A stretch of 64,000 nt of DNA from Streptomyces ficellus (GTDB taxonomy: Bacteria > Actinomycetota > Actinomycetes > Streptomycetales > Streptomycetaceae). Below, piece after piece: positions 16,450 to 24,506 of the stretch. Within the stretch, counting starts at the first letter, position 1; each line of letters begins with the position of its first letter. Both the position numbers and the translations under genes were made by a program. The stretch spans positions 2,790,001 through 2,854,000 of the forward strand of contig NZ_CP034279.1 of NCBI RefSeq assembly GCF_009739905.1, read 5' to 3'. Below the pieces are notes generated by a model that had not been told where the DNA came from, searched no databases, and saw only the letters and a list, made by a program, of their open reading frames with translations.

Positions 16450-17006
16450 CCTCTAGCTCCGCCCTGCGCCAGTCGTCCGGCGAGTTTCCTGAGTCCTCGG
16501 TACGCGGCGGTCCGCACCGCCCCCGGCCGTTTGCCCAGCACCCGGGCCGTCGCGGGGCCGTCCAGCCCCACGACCACCCGCAGCAGCACCGCTTCCGCCT
16601 GGTCGGGAGGCAGGCCGCGGACCATCGCCAGCACGTGCGCCGTCGAGAGGCTCTCCAGTGCCGCGCCCGCGGTGTCCTGGGCGTCCGGCAGGTCCAGTAC
16701 GTCCTGTTCGAGGGTGGCGGTACGGGGACTCCGCCTCTGCTTGCGCAGGTGGTCCAGCGCCCGGTTGCGGGCGATGGTCGCCGTCCACCCGCGGAAACCG
16801 GCACCGTCGCCCCGGAAGCGCCCGAGGTCCCGGGCTATCTCCAGCCAGGCCTCGGCGGCCACGTCCTCCGCGTCGTCGCCCACGAGGCCGCGAACATACC
16901 CGAGCAGGCCCGGGTGTACCAGCCGGTAGGCCCGCGCGAAGGCGACCTCGTCCCCCCGCTGGGCGCGCTCGACGGCGGCACCGAGTTCCGTGTCGTACGC
17001 CCCCAC
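16446..17006 (-). CDS. RNA polymerase ECF-type sigma factor (cassette 2)
   Basis: 186 aa from GTG 17006, with GAGGGAAGC upstream. Region 2: LLGYVRGLVGDDAEDVAAEA and FRGWTATIARNRALDHLR; region 4: LPPDQAEAVLLRVVVGLDGP and GKRPGAVRTAAYRGLRKL. Clear paralogue of the sigma factor at 12336-13055, with runs of identity in both regions, but without its C-terminal extension. Translationally coupled to the following anti-sigma-like gene. The duplicated pair suggests two sensors feeding related promoters. Confidence 0.88.
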   Translation of the reverse strand: MGAYDTELGAAVERAQRGDEVAFARAYRLVHPGLLGYVRGLVGDDAEDVAAEAWLEIARDLGRFRGDGAGFRGWTATIARNRALDHLRKQRRSPRTATLEQDVLDLPDAQDTAGAALESLSTAHVLAMVRGLPPDQAEAVLLRVVVGLDGPATARVLGKRPGAVRTAAYRGLRKLAGRLAQGGARG

Positions 17007-17098
17007 GCTTCCCTCTTCGCGCCGACCGTCACAGTTCCCCGGTTCTCTCTGCGTCCGGACGGCCGGAAATGTCACTCCCCGGGCGAACCGGAACCGCC

Positions 17099-17731
17099 TC
17101 AGCCGCCGTTCGCGGCCCCGTACCAGCGCCACGACGTCAGCCGCTCGCGGCCGGGGAGCCCGCCACGGCCGGTGGCCCACAGCAGAGTCGCCCAGGCGGG
17201 AGTGGCGGTGGGGGCGTCGGGGAAGAGCCGCCGCAGGACGCGGCGACACAGCTCGGGCGGCGGGTCCCAGGGCAGGCCGAGCCCCTGGGTGACGTCATGG
17301 GCGTGCACGAGGGTCTCGACCACGCCCATCGCGGCGAAGCCCTCCGCGTCCGAGGCCCCGAACACGTGGTGCGCCCGCACTTCGGCCGGCGTGACCCGCA
17401 CCATCGCGGCGAGCATCGCCCCGCACGCCTCCAGCACCTGGAGCAGCCCGGCGGGCCCGGCCTTCCGGTCGGCGTACGTTACGTTCGCCGGGCCGCCCGG
17501 ACGGCGGGGCTCCCACAGGAACGGCACCGGGCCGTCGAGGGGCGGCCGTTCGGGGCCGAGCTGGGCGGCGTACGCGAACAGGTCGTCCGCCAGGTGCTCG
17601 ACGGTCTCCCAGCACGTCCACTCCAGGGAACCGGCCTTCGCGTCCCAGTCGGCGCCGCCGTCCGCCCGGCGCAGGGTGCTCACCATGAGGCGGACGGCGG
17701 ACAGCACGTCATCGCCGCCGACAGGGGTCAA
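17099..17731 (-). CDS. Maleylpyruvate isomerase/DinB-fold family protein
   Basis: 210 aa. Helical-bundle protein of the mycothiol-dependent maleylpyruvate isomerase N-terminal (DinB-like) family: SLEWTCWETVEHLADDLFAYA near the start, GFAAMGVVETLVHAHDV in the middle, LLWATGRGGLPGRERLTSWRW near the end. His residues in VEHL and HAHD fit the family's metal site. Related over its length to the first half of the fusion at 46294-47382. It probably performs a thiol-linked transfer or isomerisation; the substrate is unknown. Its stop overlaps the DUF397 gene reading frame start region on the same strand by a few nt. Confidence 0.75.
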   Translation of the reverse strand: MTPVGGDDVLSAVRLMVSTLRRADGGADWDAKAGSLEWTCWETVEHLADDLFAYAAQLGPERPPLDGPVPFLWEPRRPGGPANVTYADRKAGPAGLLQVLEACGAMLAAMVRVTPAEVRAHHVFGASDAEGFAAMGVVETLVHAHDVTQGLGLPWDPPPELCRRVLRRLFPDAPTATPAWATLLWATGRGGLPGRERLTSWRWYGAANGG

Positions 17732-17979
17732 CGGCCGGTCGCCGTCGCATAGGTGACGAAGGAGGACCAGGAGCCCGGCGTCAGCGCGAGCTGCGGCCCG
17801 GCGGGGACCTTGGAGTCCCGGACGTGGATGGTGGAGGGGCAGGTGGCGACCTCGACGCAGCTGTCGCCGGAACCGCCGCTGTAGCTGGACTTGTGCCAGG
17901 AGAGGGCGACTTCGACGCAGCTGTCGCCGTCACCGCTGCTGTAGCTGCTCTTGAACCAAGTCAGTTCGTGGGTGCTCAT
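17728..17979 (-). CDS. DUF397 domain protein with duplicated motif
   Basis: 83 aa. DUF397 proteins are small Streptomyces partners of XRE/DUF5753 regulators and take part in developmental and antibiotic control; their mechanism is unclear. The normal motif WxKSSYS, GxSCVEVA is present twice in a row here: FKSSYSSGDGDSCVEVA (residues 9-25) and HKSSYSGGSGDSCVEVA (29-45), followed by one IHVRDSKVPAGP and FVTYA end. The gene overlaps the regulator stop by 4 nt (ATGA), so both are made together. Confidence 0.9.
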   Translation of the reverse strand: MSTHELTWFKSSYSSGDGDSCVEVALSWHKSSYSGGSGDSCVEVATCPSTIHVRDSKVPAGPQLALTPGSWSSFVTYATATGR

Positions 17980-18824
17980 AGCGCTCCTCGCAGTTGCGAC
18001 AGCAGACCCTTGGAGTCATCCGGGGTGAGGGCCTGCGCTCGCAGTTTCCCATAGCGCATCTGAAGCACACTGATCTCTTTCGATTCAGCGATGAACTGCC
18101 CGCCCCGCTGTGCCTCGCAGTAGGCAAGCCACTCATGCTCCGGCGTCTCAGCCAACTGAATCGGCCCACCCAAGCCCGCATGATGCCCCCGCCCCAGCGG
18201 CAGCACCTGCACCTCCACGTTGCGCAGCTGGACGACCTCCAGCACATGGTCCAGCAGCTCCCGCGTCACCTCCGTCCCGCCCACCCGGTGGTGGAAGAGG
18301 TGCTCCTCGAGGATGAAGCTGTACGCCGTGTTCGGCCGGTCCCGCAGCAGCCGCTGCCGCTCCAGCCGGGCGAGCAGCTGCGCCTCCACCTGCTCGTCGC
18401 TGAGCGGCGGCAACTGGCCGCGGAACAGCGTCCGGGCGTACGCCTCCGTCTGCAACAGGCCCGGCAGCACCCTCGGTTCGTACGTGTCGAGGGTGATCGC
18501 CGACGCCTCCAGCAGCGCCCACTTCTGGAACCAGATCGCGAGCCCCGGCTTGCGGGTGAGGTGCCGGGACGCCTTCCGCAGCGCGCCGAAGGCGTCCAGC
18601 GTCTCCTCCGCCCGCTCGACGAACTCCCGTGTCGGGAACCGCCGGCCCTGCTCCACGGAGGCCAGGTAGTGGACCGAGTAGCCCAGCTCCGGCGCCAGTG
18701 TCTCCTGGGTGTGCCGCGCGTTCTCGCGGAACGCCTGGAGCACGGCGCCGAAGGTCTTGAGGCTCTCGGACCGTTCGGGCTCGGTGATGCCTTCTGTCAT
18801 GCCGGTGACCCCCGGGTCGTTCAT
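17976..18824 (-). CDS. XRE family regulator with DUF5753 domain
   Basis: 282 aa. N-terminal helix-turn-helix (about 24-80; AFRENARHTQETLAPELG, YLASVEQGRRFP) and a C-terminal DUF5753 domain (LPGLLQTEAYARTLFRG, LPLGRGHHAGLGGPI, FIAESKEI). Streptomyces has dozens of such proteins, many paired with DUF397 genes as here. They act as DNA-binding regulators in differentiation (WhiJ-like). ATG 18824 chosen; ATG 18800 is possible. Overlaps the DUF397 gene by 4 nt. Confidence 0.92.
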   Translation of the reverse strand: MNDPGVTGMTEGITEPERSESLKTFGAVLQAFRENARHTQETLAPELGYSVHYLASVEQGRRFPTREFVERAEETLDAFGALRKASRHLTRKPGLAIWFQKWALLEASAITLDTYEPRVLPGLLQTEAYARTLFRGQLPPLSDEQVEAQLLARLERQRLLRDRPNTAYSFILEEHLFHHRVGGTEVTRELLDHVLEVVQLRNVEVQVLPLGRGHHAGLGGPIQLAETPEHEWLAYCEAQRGGQFIAESKEISVLQMRYGKLRAQALTPDDSKGLLSQLRGAL

Positions 18825-18965
18825 GGTCCACCCCGCGTCGGGTCACCCATGCTCACAGGGCGGGCGGCACACCGTCCACCGTCCGCACCCGTACAGTCAC
18901 CGTCTGTACGGGCGGGGTACGGGTCGTGTACCGGTCGCCGACCGACCGCGTCCTACGGACACGAC

Positions 18966-20096
18966 CTAGGCCGCGTCCTCCGGGAAGCCCTCCACCGGAA
19001 AGCCCTCCGGGTCCGTAGCCGTCTCGTCGAAGCCCTCCTCGTCCATCGACGGGCCGGCGAAGCCGCCCAGGAACCCTTCGAGGTCCAGCTCGGTGGCTCC
19101 GGCCGGGGCGGTGGGCTTCTGGCCCTCGCCCAGACGCAGCACCAGGCCGAACTTCTTGACCTTGGCGTCCTCGGCGAGCTTGGCGAGGTCCACGCGGACC
19201 TCCTTCAGCTCGCCGTTCTTGAGCGCGAAGTCGGCCGTCACCTTGGCGTTCGGGGCGTCCTTGAGGTCCTTGTCCGTGGGCAGCTCCATGCCGGGCGGCA
19301 GGTCCTTGGCCAGCGGGCGGATCTCGCCGATCAGCTCCGTGATCAGCGTGCGGAAGGGCGCGACGGCGGTGATGTGCTCGGTGCCGTCCTCGCTCTTGCC
19401 GGTCGTGAACTCGACCTCGCGGGAGACGACCTCACGGAGGGAGTCGAGCAGCTTCTCCTGGGTCTTGGCGTCCAGGGTGGGCTCCGGCGAGGGCGTGCCG
19501 GCTCCCTGGCCGCCGGCCTTCTCCATCTCCTTGGTGTTGAACTTGACCCACTTGCCCTCCAGCACGTCCTTGAACGCGCCGGCCTCCGGGGGAAGCTCCT
19601 TGCTGTCCGGCATGGGCTCGCCGGAGATCTTCTCCAGGGCCTTGGGATCGGTGCGGATGTAGCCCCAGTCGCCCACCTGCCGGAACTCGGCGAGGTCGCC
19701 GTCCGGGGTGGTGACCTTCATGGCCATGCCGACGTAGTCCTTCTCGCCGGACTTCTCGATCGGCTTGGTGGACTCCACGGTGAAGCTGATCTTCGCGCCG
19801 CTGAGCAGGTCGGCGGCCTCGTCCGGGAGTTCCTCGCCGGGCTCGGGCTCCGACTTGGCGTCCAGCGCCTTCAGCGAGGCGGCGTCGGTGTCCAGGTCGA
19901 GCTCGAAGGAGAGGGTCTTCTCCTTGCCGAGCTTCTCGAAGGCCCGGTCGAGCTTCTTCCCGGCGGACAGCTGCTCGACCGTGCCGCAGGCGGCCGAACC
20001 CGCCAGGACGGCGCCGACGACTGCGGTGGCGGTCAGGGTCTTGCGTATGGCGGTGATGATGGTCTCCTCGTCAGTGCGATCACGACGTGATCGCAC
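18966..20096 (-). CDS. Conserved secreted lipoprotein
   Basis: 376 aa. After a basic start and a hydrophobic run (TATAVVGAVLAGSAACG) there is a lipobox-like SAAC, so the mature protein is probably anchored outside the membrane. The rest is acidic, Lys/Glu-rich and soluble, of the LppX/LprG-like or Streptomyces 'lipoprotein' style (VGMAMKVTTPDGDLAEFRQVG, VTADFALKNGELKEVRV); function unknown. The start is odd: the only standard in-frame start before the signal is GTG 20096, which lies inside a 29-bp palindrome (GGTGAG upstream), while a good GAGGAG sits further in, next to ATC codons. Confidence 0.75.
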   Translation of the reverse strand: MRSRRDRTDEETIITAIRKTLTATAVVGAVLAGSAACGTVEQLSAGKKLDRAFEKLGKEKTLSFELDLDTDAASLKALDAKSEPEPGEELPDEAADLLSGAKISFTVESTKPIEKSGEKDYVGMAMKVTTPDGDLAEFRQVGDWGYIRTDPKALEKISGEPMPDSKELPPEAGAFKDVLEGKWVKFNTKEMEKAGGQGAGTPSPEPTLDAKTQEKLLDSLREVVSREVEFTTGKSEDGTEHITAVAPFRTLITELIGEIRPLAKDLPPGMELPTDKDLKDAPNAKVTADFALKNGELKEVRVDLAKLAEDAKVKKFGLVLRLGEGQKPTAPAGATELDLEGFLGGFAGPSMDEEGFDETATDPEGFPVEGFPEDAA

Positions 20097-20099
20097 TGA
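20071..20099. promoter_or_regulatory. 29-bp perfect palindrome at the lipoprotein start
   Basis: TCAGTGCGATCACG at 20071-20084, one central A, and the exact complement at 20086-20099. It covers the start codon of the lipoprotein gene. It may be an operator, an RNA hairpin that hides the start, or the scar of an insertion. Confidence 0.7.
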
Positions 20100-20160
20100 A
20101 GACTCACCACACCCCCGAAAGGTTGCCCCCGCCGGACCGTGTCGGTGCGAACGGCGCGTC

Positions 20161-20661
20161 TCAGGCGCTGCGTTCGCGACGCGAGACGACGGCCCTCAGC
20201 ACGCGGCGGCCCTCGGCCGAGACGTCCAGGACCGGCCGGAGCCCGGCGGGCGGATCGTCGGACGCGGTGGTCTCGAGGTACTCCAGGATCTGCGCCTGCC
20301 GCCGCTCCTCGCCGTCCACCAGCGGTCCGCCGCCCAGCCGTTCGTGCAGCTCCAGCGCGGCGGCGGAGCACATCTCGGCCCAGGGGCGCAGGGCGGTGGC
20401 GTCCCAGTCGGACGGGGCGGCGCCCAGCATCTTGCGGACGAGTACCGCGTCGCCCTCCACGTCCGCGACCAGGCCCCGGACCTCCGCCAGCCCGTCGGCC
20501 CAGCCCGCCCCGCCCTCGGCGACGCCGCGCCACAGGGGGCGCAGGAGGTCGTCGGGGGCCGGGTCGAGCAGAGGGAGGCAGCGGTCGAGGCAGGCCAGCG
20601 CGGAGGCGGCCAGCCCCCGTTCACCGGCGTGGGCGATCAGTTGCTGGACGCTGTGACTCAT
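20161..20661 (-). CDS. Conserved hypothetical protein
   Basis: 166 aa from ATG 20661 with GGGAGACGTCC upstream. Mainly alpha-helical and acidic; features HSVQQLIAHAGERGLAAS, a CLDRCLPLLDPAP stretch, and VLVRKMLGA. No signal peptide, membrane helix or known catalytic motif was recognised. It lies between the lipoprotein and the DUF4328 gene on the same strand and probably belongs to a streptomycete family of unknown role. Confidence 0.65.
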   Translation of the reverse strand: MSHSVQQLIAHAGERGLAASALACLDRCLPLLDPAPDDLLRPLWRGVAEGGAGWADGLAEVRGLVADVEGDAVLVRKMLGAAPSDWDATALRPWAEMCSAAALELHERLGGGPLVDGEERRQAQILEYLETTASDDPPAGLRPVLDVSAEGRRVLRAVVSRRERSA

Positions 20662-20718
20662 GGACGTCTCCCGTCGCGGACGCGTACTCCCCATACTGCG
20701 CCACCTGGCCCGTTTTCG

Positions 20719-21534
20719 TCACTGCGTGTGGCTGGAAACCATCGGTTCAGCAACGACCGGGCCGGGCCCGCGCAGCGCCTTGGCGTGCTGCATCGTGGTC
20801 AGCCGGTGCACGAAGAGGGCGGCGCACAGGGCGGCGGCGGTGCTCACGGTGTCGGCGACGACGTACATCCGCGCGGCCCGCACCAGTTCGTCCACGGTCT
20901 CGGCCCTGTCGTACAGCGCGCCCGCCGCCCGGCCGGTGAACATCGTCAGCAGCCACAGCGTCCACCAGGTGTTGAGCACGGTGGCGCGCTCGCCCTTCTC
21001 CGGCGCGCCGTGCGGGTGGCGGGTGCTCGCCCGCCAGCTCTCGCGGGCGATCCGGCGGGGCATGAAGAGGTTCGCGATGGGCACGAACCAGCCACCGATC
21101 GCCCAGCCCGCACCGCTGGTGACGACGTCCGGGGCGAACACGGCGGCGTTCTTCCGGACCCGGTGGAGCCAGATGATGAAGACGACGCCGGTGGCGACGA
21201 TCCCCAGCACCTGGAGCCTGCCGCCCCACTCCAGCAACAGGTCGGCCCGCTCGGCCTCCTCCTCCATGCCCTCCCAGGTCCCCGCCGCCAGGTCGGAGAC
21301 GAAGCCGTACAGGCGGAGGTCGGTGAAGACGGCGAACAGGTCCACGGCCGCCACCGCGCACAGCAGGACGACGACGGCCCGGCCCAGGCCGACGGGCGAC
21401 TGGAGGAAGGTCCCGCCCCGGCTCCCGGTGACGCCGGGCGGCGCCGCCGGGGCGCCGGGCGCGGTCACCGCGCAGACGCCGCAGAGCCCCTCCCGCGTGG
21501 AGACGGTGTTCAGTCCGCAGTTGGTGCACAGCAT
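20719..21534 (-). CDS. DUF4328 membrane protein with N-terminal zinc ribbon
   Basis: 271 aa. It opens with a short zinc ribbon (CTNCG and CGVC) and is followed by about five membrane helices. The DUF4328 signature is present: IIWLHRVRKNA, GWAIGGWFVPIANLFMPRR and RESW. These proteins are widespread in actinomycetes; role unknown. The ribbon faces the cytoplasm if topology is as usual. The gene starts at ATG 21534. Confidence 0.85.
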   Translation of the reverse strand: MLCTNCGLNTVSTREGLCGVCAVTAPGAPAAPPGVTGSRGGTFLQSPVGLGRAVVVLLCAVAAVDLFAVFTDLRLYGFVSDLAAGTWEGMEEEAERADLLLEWGGRLQVLGIVATGVVFIIWLHRVRKNAAVFAPDVVTSGAGWAIGGWFVPIANLFMPRRIARESWRASTRHPHGAPEKGERATVLNTWWTLWLLTMFTGRAAGALYDRAETVDELVRAARMYVVADTVSTAAALCAALFVHRLTTMQHAKALRGPGPVVAEPMVSSHTQ

Positions 21535-21619
21535 GGCCGCATGGCCCCCCGGGTGTCGGGACGCCCTCTCCCCAGGGCGTCATGTACGCGACCATCCTCG
21601 GCCGCCCGCGCACGTTACC

Positions 21620-23239
21620 TCAGGCGCCGGTGCTGCCCAGCTTGTTGGCGAGCGCCTGGAACTGCTGCCAGGTCAGCTCGGGGGTGGCCGGGTCCCAGAG
21701 CTTCTGGGCCGTCGCCCGCAGCGGCATCCGGATGCCGTCCGCCACCTGCGCCTGGGTCTGGGCGTCCGCCAGGTCGCACCAGACGGCGAACCGGCCGCCG
21801 AGGATCTGGCCCGCGTACCGCTCCGGCGCCGCCGAGGAGCCGCGCAGCACCCGCGGGGTCCACTCCTCGTAGATCCGGCGGCCGGTGGGGTAGGTGAACT
21901 CGTTCGGCTCGCCGAGCACGTAGTAGAGGTACTCGTCGTTGAGGTTCACCACCTTGCGGCCCTCGGCGAGGTACGAGACCGGCTCGCGGGCGCCGATCTC
22001 CTTGCCGGTCCAGTACTCGACCTCGATGTTCTTGTTCGCGGTGACCGTCCCGCCCGCGAAGAAGCCGTCGTTCCAGGCCTTGGCCTTCTTCTTCGCCGCG
22101 TTCGCGACCGCCGCGCGGTCGTTCAGCCAGCCGGTCGCCAGGTCCTCGACCGTCGCGTTCGCGCCGAACTCCTGGCGCGCCGCCCGCGCGAGCTGCGGGT
22201 AGGAGGCGGCCGGGTCGCGCACGGTCAGCGCCTGGTACTCGTCGGCGCCGACGTGGAACCAGGGGCCGGGGAACAGCGCCGCGTACTCGCGGATCAGGTC
22301 GTCGACGATCCTGGCCGACTCGGGCTTGGAGATGTCGATGGCGCCCTGCCGGGGCGCGCCCTGCACGTTGCGCAGCTGGAGCTGGGGGTGGGCCCGCAGG
22401 ACGGCGCCGAGGTGTCCGGGCGAGTCGACCTCGGGGACGACGTCGATGTGCAGCCGGTTCGCGAGCGCGATGATGCGGCGCACCTGGGCGGTGGTCAGGT
22501 GGTCCTTCGAGACGACCTCGGGGTGCGAGGTGGACGCGATGCGGAAGCCCTGGTCGTCGGAGAAGTGCAGGACGAGCTGGTTGAGCTTGAGGTCGGCCAT
22601 GTCGCGCAGCCGGTCCTCGATCCAGGCCGCGTCGAAGTGCTTGCGGGCGATGTCGAGGTTCAGGCCGCGCTGCGGCTTGGCCGGCCGGTCGCGGACGACG
22701 CCCTCCGGGACGGTCCCGCCGGAGCGCAGGGCCTGCTTGACGGTCCGGGTGCCGTAAAAGGCCCCGGCCTCGTCGGGCGCGGATATCCGCACCTTCCCGT
22801 CACGGGTGGTGAGGGTGTACGACTCGGGACCGCCGGCCTGGCCGGTGTTCAGGGCCAGCTCGACGTCGCCCGGGCGGGCGGCGGCCTCGCCGCGGTAAGC
22901 CGTCTTCAGCTCGCCGGCGAGGAGCCGGGCCTCGTCGGCGAGGGCGCCGCTGCCCTTGGCGACGACGACCGCGCTGCCGGCGCCGGGCTTCCAGCCGGGG
23001 CCGCGGGCGGGTTCGTGCTCGCGCACGGCGGGGATGGTGGCGGGCGCGGTGGAGAGCGGATACGTCCGGGTGGGTGACGGGTCGGGTGACGTCTCGGGGG
23101 CCGGTGAGGTGGCCGCCGGGGTGGTGGCGGTGCCGGGGGCCGAGGTGCCCCGGTCGGCGCCGTCGCCGTCGCCGCAGCCCGCGACGGTGAGGGAGAGGAC
23201 CGCGACCGCGACGAGCCCCCCTGTGGAATGCCGGTTCAC
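21620..23239 (-). CDS. Secreted beta-N-acetylhexosaminidase lipoprotein (GH20)
   Basis: 539 aa from GTG 23239, behind GGAGGTAAGCGC. Signal peptide with lipobox VAGC, then a Thr/Ser/Pro linker, a GH20b-type N-terminal domain and the catalytic barrel (GLNLDIARKHF, HFSDDQGF, VDSPGHLGA, HVGADEY with the Asp-Glu pair of substrate-assisted catalysis). Such enzymes remove terminal GlcNAc/GalNAc from chitin oligomers or wall fragments. Its divergent promoter region with the OHCU-like gene carries an 11-bp inverted repeat at 23269-23320. Confidence 0.92.
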   Translation of the reverse strand: MNRHSTGGLVAVAVLSLTVAGCGDGDGADRGTSAPGTATTPAATSPAPETSPDPSPTRTYPLSTAPATIPAVREHEPARGPGWKPGAGSAVVVAKGSGALADEARLLAGELKTAYRGEAAARPGDVELALNTGQAGGPESYTLTTRDGKVRISAPDEAGAFYGTRTVKQALRSGGTVPEGVVRDRPAKPQRGLNLDIARKHFDAAWIEDRLRDMADLKLNQLVLHFSDDQGFRIASTSHPEVVSKDHLTTAQVRRIIALANRLHIDVVPEVDSPGHLGAVLRAHPQLQLRNVQGAPRQGAIDISKPESARIVDDLIREYAALFPGPWFHVGADEYQALTVRDPAASYPQLARAARQEFGANATVEDLATGWLNDRAAVANAAKKKAKAWNDGFFAGGTVTANKNIEVEYWTGKEIGAREPVSYLAEGRKVVNLNDEYLYYVLGEPNEFTYPTGRRIYEEWTPRVLRGSSAAPERYAGQILGGRFAVWCDLADAQTQAQVADGIRMPLRATAQKLWDPATPELTWQQFQALANKLGSTGA

Positions 23240-23268
23240 GCGCTTACCTCCGTCCATGGGTGTCCATG

Positions 23269-23320
23269 GCTGTACGGAAACTCTCCCTTCCGAGTGAACT
23301 TTTCGCATCTTCCGTACAGC
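23269..23320. promoter_or_regulatory. Inverted repeat between hexosaminidase and OHCU-like genes
   Basis: GCTGTACGGAA at 23269-23279 and its exact complement at 23310-23320, 30 nt apart, in the divergent intergenic region. Centre-to-centre distance of 41 nt (about four helical turns) would suit a dimeric regulator binding two sites. Confidence 0.55.
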
Positions 23321-23402
23321 TCTCGCTCACCCTGGGTAATGTTGTGCCCCTTCCCTCACACCGTCCCCACACGTTCCGCTGTCCTTTTTCGAGGAGCACA
23401 CG

Positions 23403-23990
23403 ATGGCCGGCGACTCCAATGCGGCAGCCGCCCGCGCCCGGGCCATACCTGCCCCGGGCCGTGCCGGGCACGCGTCCGGCGGTCCGGCTGTGCGTACGCC
23501 CGAGGGCCTGGCGGCGTTCAACGCGGCCCCGGCCGGTGCCGCCGAGGCCGCCCTGCTCGCCTGCTGCGGCAGCCGCGGCTGGGCCCGGCGCGTCGCCGCC
23601 CACCGCCCGTACCCCACGCTGGACGCCCTGCTCGCCGCCGCCGACGAGGCGGGGTACGACCTGCACGGCGAGGACCTGGACGAGGCGCTGGCGGACGAGA
23701 CGTCGGCGGACCTGCCGCCAGGCACGCCCGCGGCCGCGCACACCGCGTGGGAGGCCGCCCAGTCCCAGTACGAGAGCCGCTTCCACCACGCGTTCGTGAT
23801 CTGCCTGGACGGCCACCGGCCCGCGGAGCAGCTCAACCAGGCGCTGTCGGCCATCCACACCCGGATGAGCCACCCGCCCGAGAAGGAGCGGGCGATCGCC
23901 GCCGACGAGCTGCGTCGCCTGGCTCGTGCCCGTTTGTCCCGTCTGATCGGACGAGCGGACACCGTCGGTAGCCCGTCCGTGCCTGTTTGA
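23403..23990 (+). CDS. OHCU decarboxylase-family protein
   Basis: 195 aa, ATG 23403 with GAGGAGC upstream. Fits the 2-oxo-4-hydroxy-4-carboxy-5-ureidoimidazoline decarboxylase fold (third step of urate oxidation to allantoin): F/N-x-AP start, CGSRGWARRVAAHRPYP, a helical middle, and FHHAFVICLDGHRPAEQLNQ, RMSHPPEKERAIAADELRRLARARL. No urate oxidase or transthyretin-like hydrolase is next to it, so a different substrate or a lone role is possible. The N-terminal 35 residues are Ala-rich and probably flexible. Confidence 0.72.
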   Translation: MAGDSNAAAARARAIPAPGRAGHASGGPAVRTPEGLAAFNAAPAGAAEAALLACCGSRGWARRVAAHRPYPTLDALLAAADEAGYDLHGEDLDEALADETSADLPPGTPAAAHTAWEAAQSQYESRFHHAFVICLDGHRPAEQLNQALSAIHTRMSHPPEKERAIAADELRRLARARLSRLIGRADTVGSPSVPV

Positions 23991-24125
23991 TCACACCTGA
24001 GGACCCCGCGCGAGGGATCCGACAAGTCGTCGCTACGATGACCGGGGCCGGTGGACCGTACCCGGCCGGGTCAGACCGACATCGAAGCCGGCCGACCCTG
24101 ATCCCCGCTCCCGGAGGGTTTTTCC

Positions 24126-24506
24126 GTGCCGGCTGGAACGCTGTACCGCGGCCGGGAAGGCATGTGGTCGTGGGTGGCTCATCGAGTCACCGGCGTCCTC
24201 ATCTTCTTCTTCCTGTTCGTACACGTGCTGGACACCGCTCTCGTCCGCGTCTCTCCCGAGGCCTACGACGAGGTCGTCGCCACCTACAAGACGCCGATCG
24301 TCGCGCTGCTGGAGTACGGCCTCGTGGCCGCCATCCTCTTCCACGCGCTCAACGGTCTCCGTGTGATCGCCGTGGACTTCTGGTCCAAGGGCCCGCGCTA
24401 CCAGAAGCAGATGCTCTGGACCGTGATGGGCATCTGGTTCGTCCTGATGGTGGGCGCTCTCTACCCCGTCCTCGGCCACGCCGTACGCGAAGTGTTCGGG
24501 AGCTGA
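24126..24506 (+). CDS. sdhC: Succinate dehydrogenase cytochrome b556 subunit
   Basis: 126 aa from GTG 24126 behind CGGAGGG. Three membrane helices; family features WSWVAHRVTGVLIFFF, FVHVLDT (heme/quinone region) and FHALNGLRVIAVDFW. With SdhD it anchors complex II, binds heme b and passes electrons to menaquinone. First gene of sdhCDAB; it shares one base with sdhD (TGATG). Confidence 0.97.
   Translation: MPAGTLYRGREGMWSWVAHRVTGVLIFFFLFVHVLDTALVRVSPEAYDEVVATYKTPIVALLEYGLVAAILFHALNGLRVIAVDFWSKGPRYQKQMLWTVMGIWFVLMVGALYPVLGHAVREVFGS

Noticed and set aside
15577..16929. A 450-codon plus-strand frame opposite the second sigma cassette
   Set aside because: Early hydrophobic stretch looks membrane-like but is antisense to the D/K/R-rich anti-sigma tail and the sigma gene, which has firm homology.
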